Source: an uncultured Clostridia bacterium
GTDB taxonomy: Bacteria > Bacillota > Clostridia > TANB77 > CAG-508
Length of the DNA: 33,618 nucleotides
Assembly: GCA_947632835.1 (NCBI GenBank)
Contig: CANRQI010000009.1
Span: 1-33,618, forward strand
Direction: 5' to 3'
Shown here: piece after piece, positions 32,597 through 33,618 of the stretch
Layout of the letters: every line of letters starts with the position of its first letter
Position numbering within the stretch: the first letter of the stretch is position 1
Made by a program: the position numbers and the translations under genes
Notes under the pieces: model-generated
The model's input: only the letters and a program-made list of their open reading frames with translations
Told to the model about the DNA's origin: nothing
Databases searched by the model: none

Positions 32597-32615
32597 CAGC
32601 CTTTTACATATTTAA

Positions 32616-32942
32616 TTAACTTATTTGTGATTTATAAAAATCTCCAAACATAGCCATTATATCTAACATTTTGCTTAATTCCAATCCTAATTTAGTCATT
32701 CCATACTCTACTTTTGGAGGATTAATTTTATAATCTTTTCTATAAATAATTCCATCATTTTCAAGTTGTCTTAAATTGTCAGTTAATACCTTTTGAGATA
32801 TTCCATCTAGCGATTTTAGTAATTCATTAAACCTCCAAGTTCTTTCCATCAAATTTCTTATTATTAATAATTTCCACTTATTTCCTATCAGACTAACTGT
32901 AGTAGCCACAGGACATTCAGGTAATTCATTTCTTTTTCTCAT
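32616..32942 (-). CDS. HxlR family winged-helix regulator
   Basis: 108 residues. Family features: CPVATTVSLIGNKWKLLIIRNL with the conserved N-terminal Cys (Cys10), RFNELLKSLDGISQKVLTDNLRQLENDGII as recognition helix, and a wing with PPKVEYGMTKLG. HxlR proteins are dimeric sensors of thiol-reactive compounds, with the Cys near the N-terminus as sensor in YodB/HypR. GGAGGTACG precedes the ATG. It is divergent from the cupin gene and probably controls it. Confidence 0.9.
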   Translation of the reverse strand: MRKRNELPECPVATTVSLIGNKWKLLIIRNLMERTWRFNELLKSLDGISQKVLTDNLRQLENDGIIYRKDYKINPPKVEYGMTKLGLELSKMLDIMAMFGDFYKSQIS

Positions 32943-32989
32943 TTTCGTACCTCCAAATTTATTGGCATTATATCACATATTATAAAAAT

Positions 32990-33045
32990 AGTACATAGTT
33001 ACTTTAAAGTGCGTACTTGTTTTATATAACTTAATTTGATATAAA
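32990..33045 (+). promoter_or_regulatory. Cupin promoter with putative HxlR operator
   Basis: TTGTTT (33017-33022), a 17-base spacer and TATAAA (33040-33045) form the promoter. Just upstream, AGTAC (32990-32994) and GTACT (33013-33017) flank the perfect palindrome ACTTTAAAGT (33001-33010). The position between divergent HxlR and target genes supports an operator. Confidence 0.5.
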
Positions 33046-33079
33046 TTAAACATAAAATAGTTTAAGGAGGAATATTAAA

Positions 33080-33433
33080 ATGTCAAATTATATGAAGGTA
33101 AGTTTTGAAGATGCTCCAAGAGTTGAATTACATGAAAAATTAGGATTAACAGGTGCTGAAATTAGTTGTAATACACTTCCAGCAGGAAGCTCTGTACCTT
33201 TTGTTCATTCTCATAAACAAAATGAAGAAGTTTATTATATCTTATCTGGCTCAGGAAAGGCTGTTATTGATGGAAAAGAAGTAAATTTAATTCAAGGAGA
33301 TTGGGTAAGAATTTCTCCAAAAGCAAAGCGCCAATTCTTCGCAGCTCAAGATAACCCAATTTCTTATATTTGCATTCAAGTAAAAGAGAACTCACTTGAA
33401 GGATTTACTCAAACTGATGCAATTATAAAATAA
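33080..33433 (+). CDS. Small cupin domain protein
   Basis: 117 residues, single cupin. Motif 1: PFVHSHKQNEEVYYILSGSG, with His, His and Glu as metal ligands. Motif 2: GDWVRISPKAKRQFFA, which has no clear His, so metal binding may be incomplete. Function unknown; often linked to quinone or electrophile stress when beside HxlR regulators. AAGGAGGAAT precedes the ATG, and its own promoter and terminator make it a single-gene unit. Confidence 0.9.
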   Translation: MSNYMKVSFEDAPRVELHEKLGLTGAEISCNTLPAGSSVPFVHSHKQNEEVYYILSGSGKAVIDGKEVNLIQGDWVRISPKAKRQFFAAQDNPISYICIQVKENSLEGFTQTDAIIK

Positions 33434-33478
33434 ATAAAAAAATAAGTATATCAATATCGGTATGCTTATTTTTTTATT
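33434..33478 (+). terminator. Terminator of the cupin gene
   Basis: AATAAAAAAATAAGTATA pairs with TATGCTTATTTTTTTATT around TCAATATCGG, with a T run in the 3' arm. It also faces the convergent gene at the right edge and can serve both strands. Confidence 0.75.
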
Positions 33479-33492
33479 TATTTTATGTCCTA

Positions 33493-33618
33493 TTATTCAT
33501 GATTTACCGTCCATTCACCACTTTTTTTACTATTTTTTCTTTCTATTAGTCCTTTTTTTTGCATCTCTGACATATATGTTTTTACAGTTCTTAAAGATTT
33601 ATTTATTTGAATTGCTAT
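33493..33618 (-). CDS. C-terminal end of a protein with a winged helix, 5' part outside the window
   Basis: 41 residues from the edge to a TAA at 33495-33493: INKSLRTVKTYMSEMQKKGL, then IERKNSKKSGEWTVNHE. The pattern, a recognition helix with RTVK.YM..MQ..GLIER followed by a wing ending in GEW.V, is that of the C-terminal winged helix of AlbA_2/HATPase_c_4-type or Fic-type regulators. The rest is outside, so the family is a guess. Confidence 0.6.
   Translation of the reverse strand: MAIQINKSLRTVKTYMSEMQKKGLIERKNSKKSGEWTVNHE

Noticed and set aside
1..33618. tRNA or rRNA genes
   Set aside because: No cloverleaf with TTCGA-type loop and no rRNA-like G+C-rich block was found by reading both strands.

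Overview
The window is very AT-rich DNA. Genes use strong GGAGG-type ribosome binding sites and many GTG/TTG starts. It encodes a spore dipicolinate synthase subunit (spoVFB), a flavodiiron protein with rubredoxin (anaerobe oxygen defence), ECF sigma/anti-sigma pairs, a GntR-ABC operon and AIM24. This suggests an anaerobic, spore-forming low-GC Firmicute (Clostridia-like). That is inference; there is no rRNA or other marker here.

Layout. 1-1061: 5' part of a lipoprotein gene leaving the left edge. 1204-12357 (minus strand): one compact operon, read as MYG1, csm6, cas10, a Cas7-Cas5-Cas11 fusion, a double Cas7, csx19, a TIGR03986 RAMP and cas6. This is a type III-D CRISPR effector of the fused 'III-Dv' kind with a CARF-HEPN effector. 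No CRISPR array and no cas1/cas2 lie in the window. 12370-13637: a repeat-rich island around a small membrane-anchored protein. 13638-18030: AIM24, an ECF sigma/anti-sigma pair, and a single ORF that fuses both functions. 18373-21867: a Xer-type recombinase, an acyl-ACP thioesterase, spoVFB and a small membrane protein, separated by long palindromic repeats. 21896-28876: a CNNM/CorC-type protein, a GT39-like glycosyltransferase, rubredoxin + FprA, a nitroreductase, a radical SAM protein and an AraC regulator. 28873-33618: an ABC exporter, a YtrA-like GntR/ABC operon, divergent HxlR/cupin genes, and the 3' end of a further gene at the right edge.

Two things stand out. First, two otherwise intact conserved genes, MYG1 and spoVFB, are each interrupted twice. 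All four interruptions have the same form: an in-frame CGG codon where a C sits in front of a conserved glycine codon GGN. Skipping that C restores full-length proteins (302 and 193 codons including stop). By my reading, only one other in-frame CGG exists in all genes of the window. This fits +1 frameshifting at an unassigned or starved CGG codon; systematic sequence error is the main alternative.

Second, the intergenic regions carry a family of about 120-155 bp elements, some with outer flanking arms. Their long stems differ or covary between copies, while an asymmetric internal loop (TTCGTGGGGACC on one side, about GTTGGGATAATGA on the other) is kept. In one pair the interior is inverted relative to shared flanking DNA. 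I do not recognise this family.
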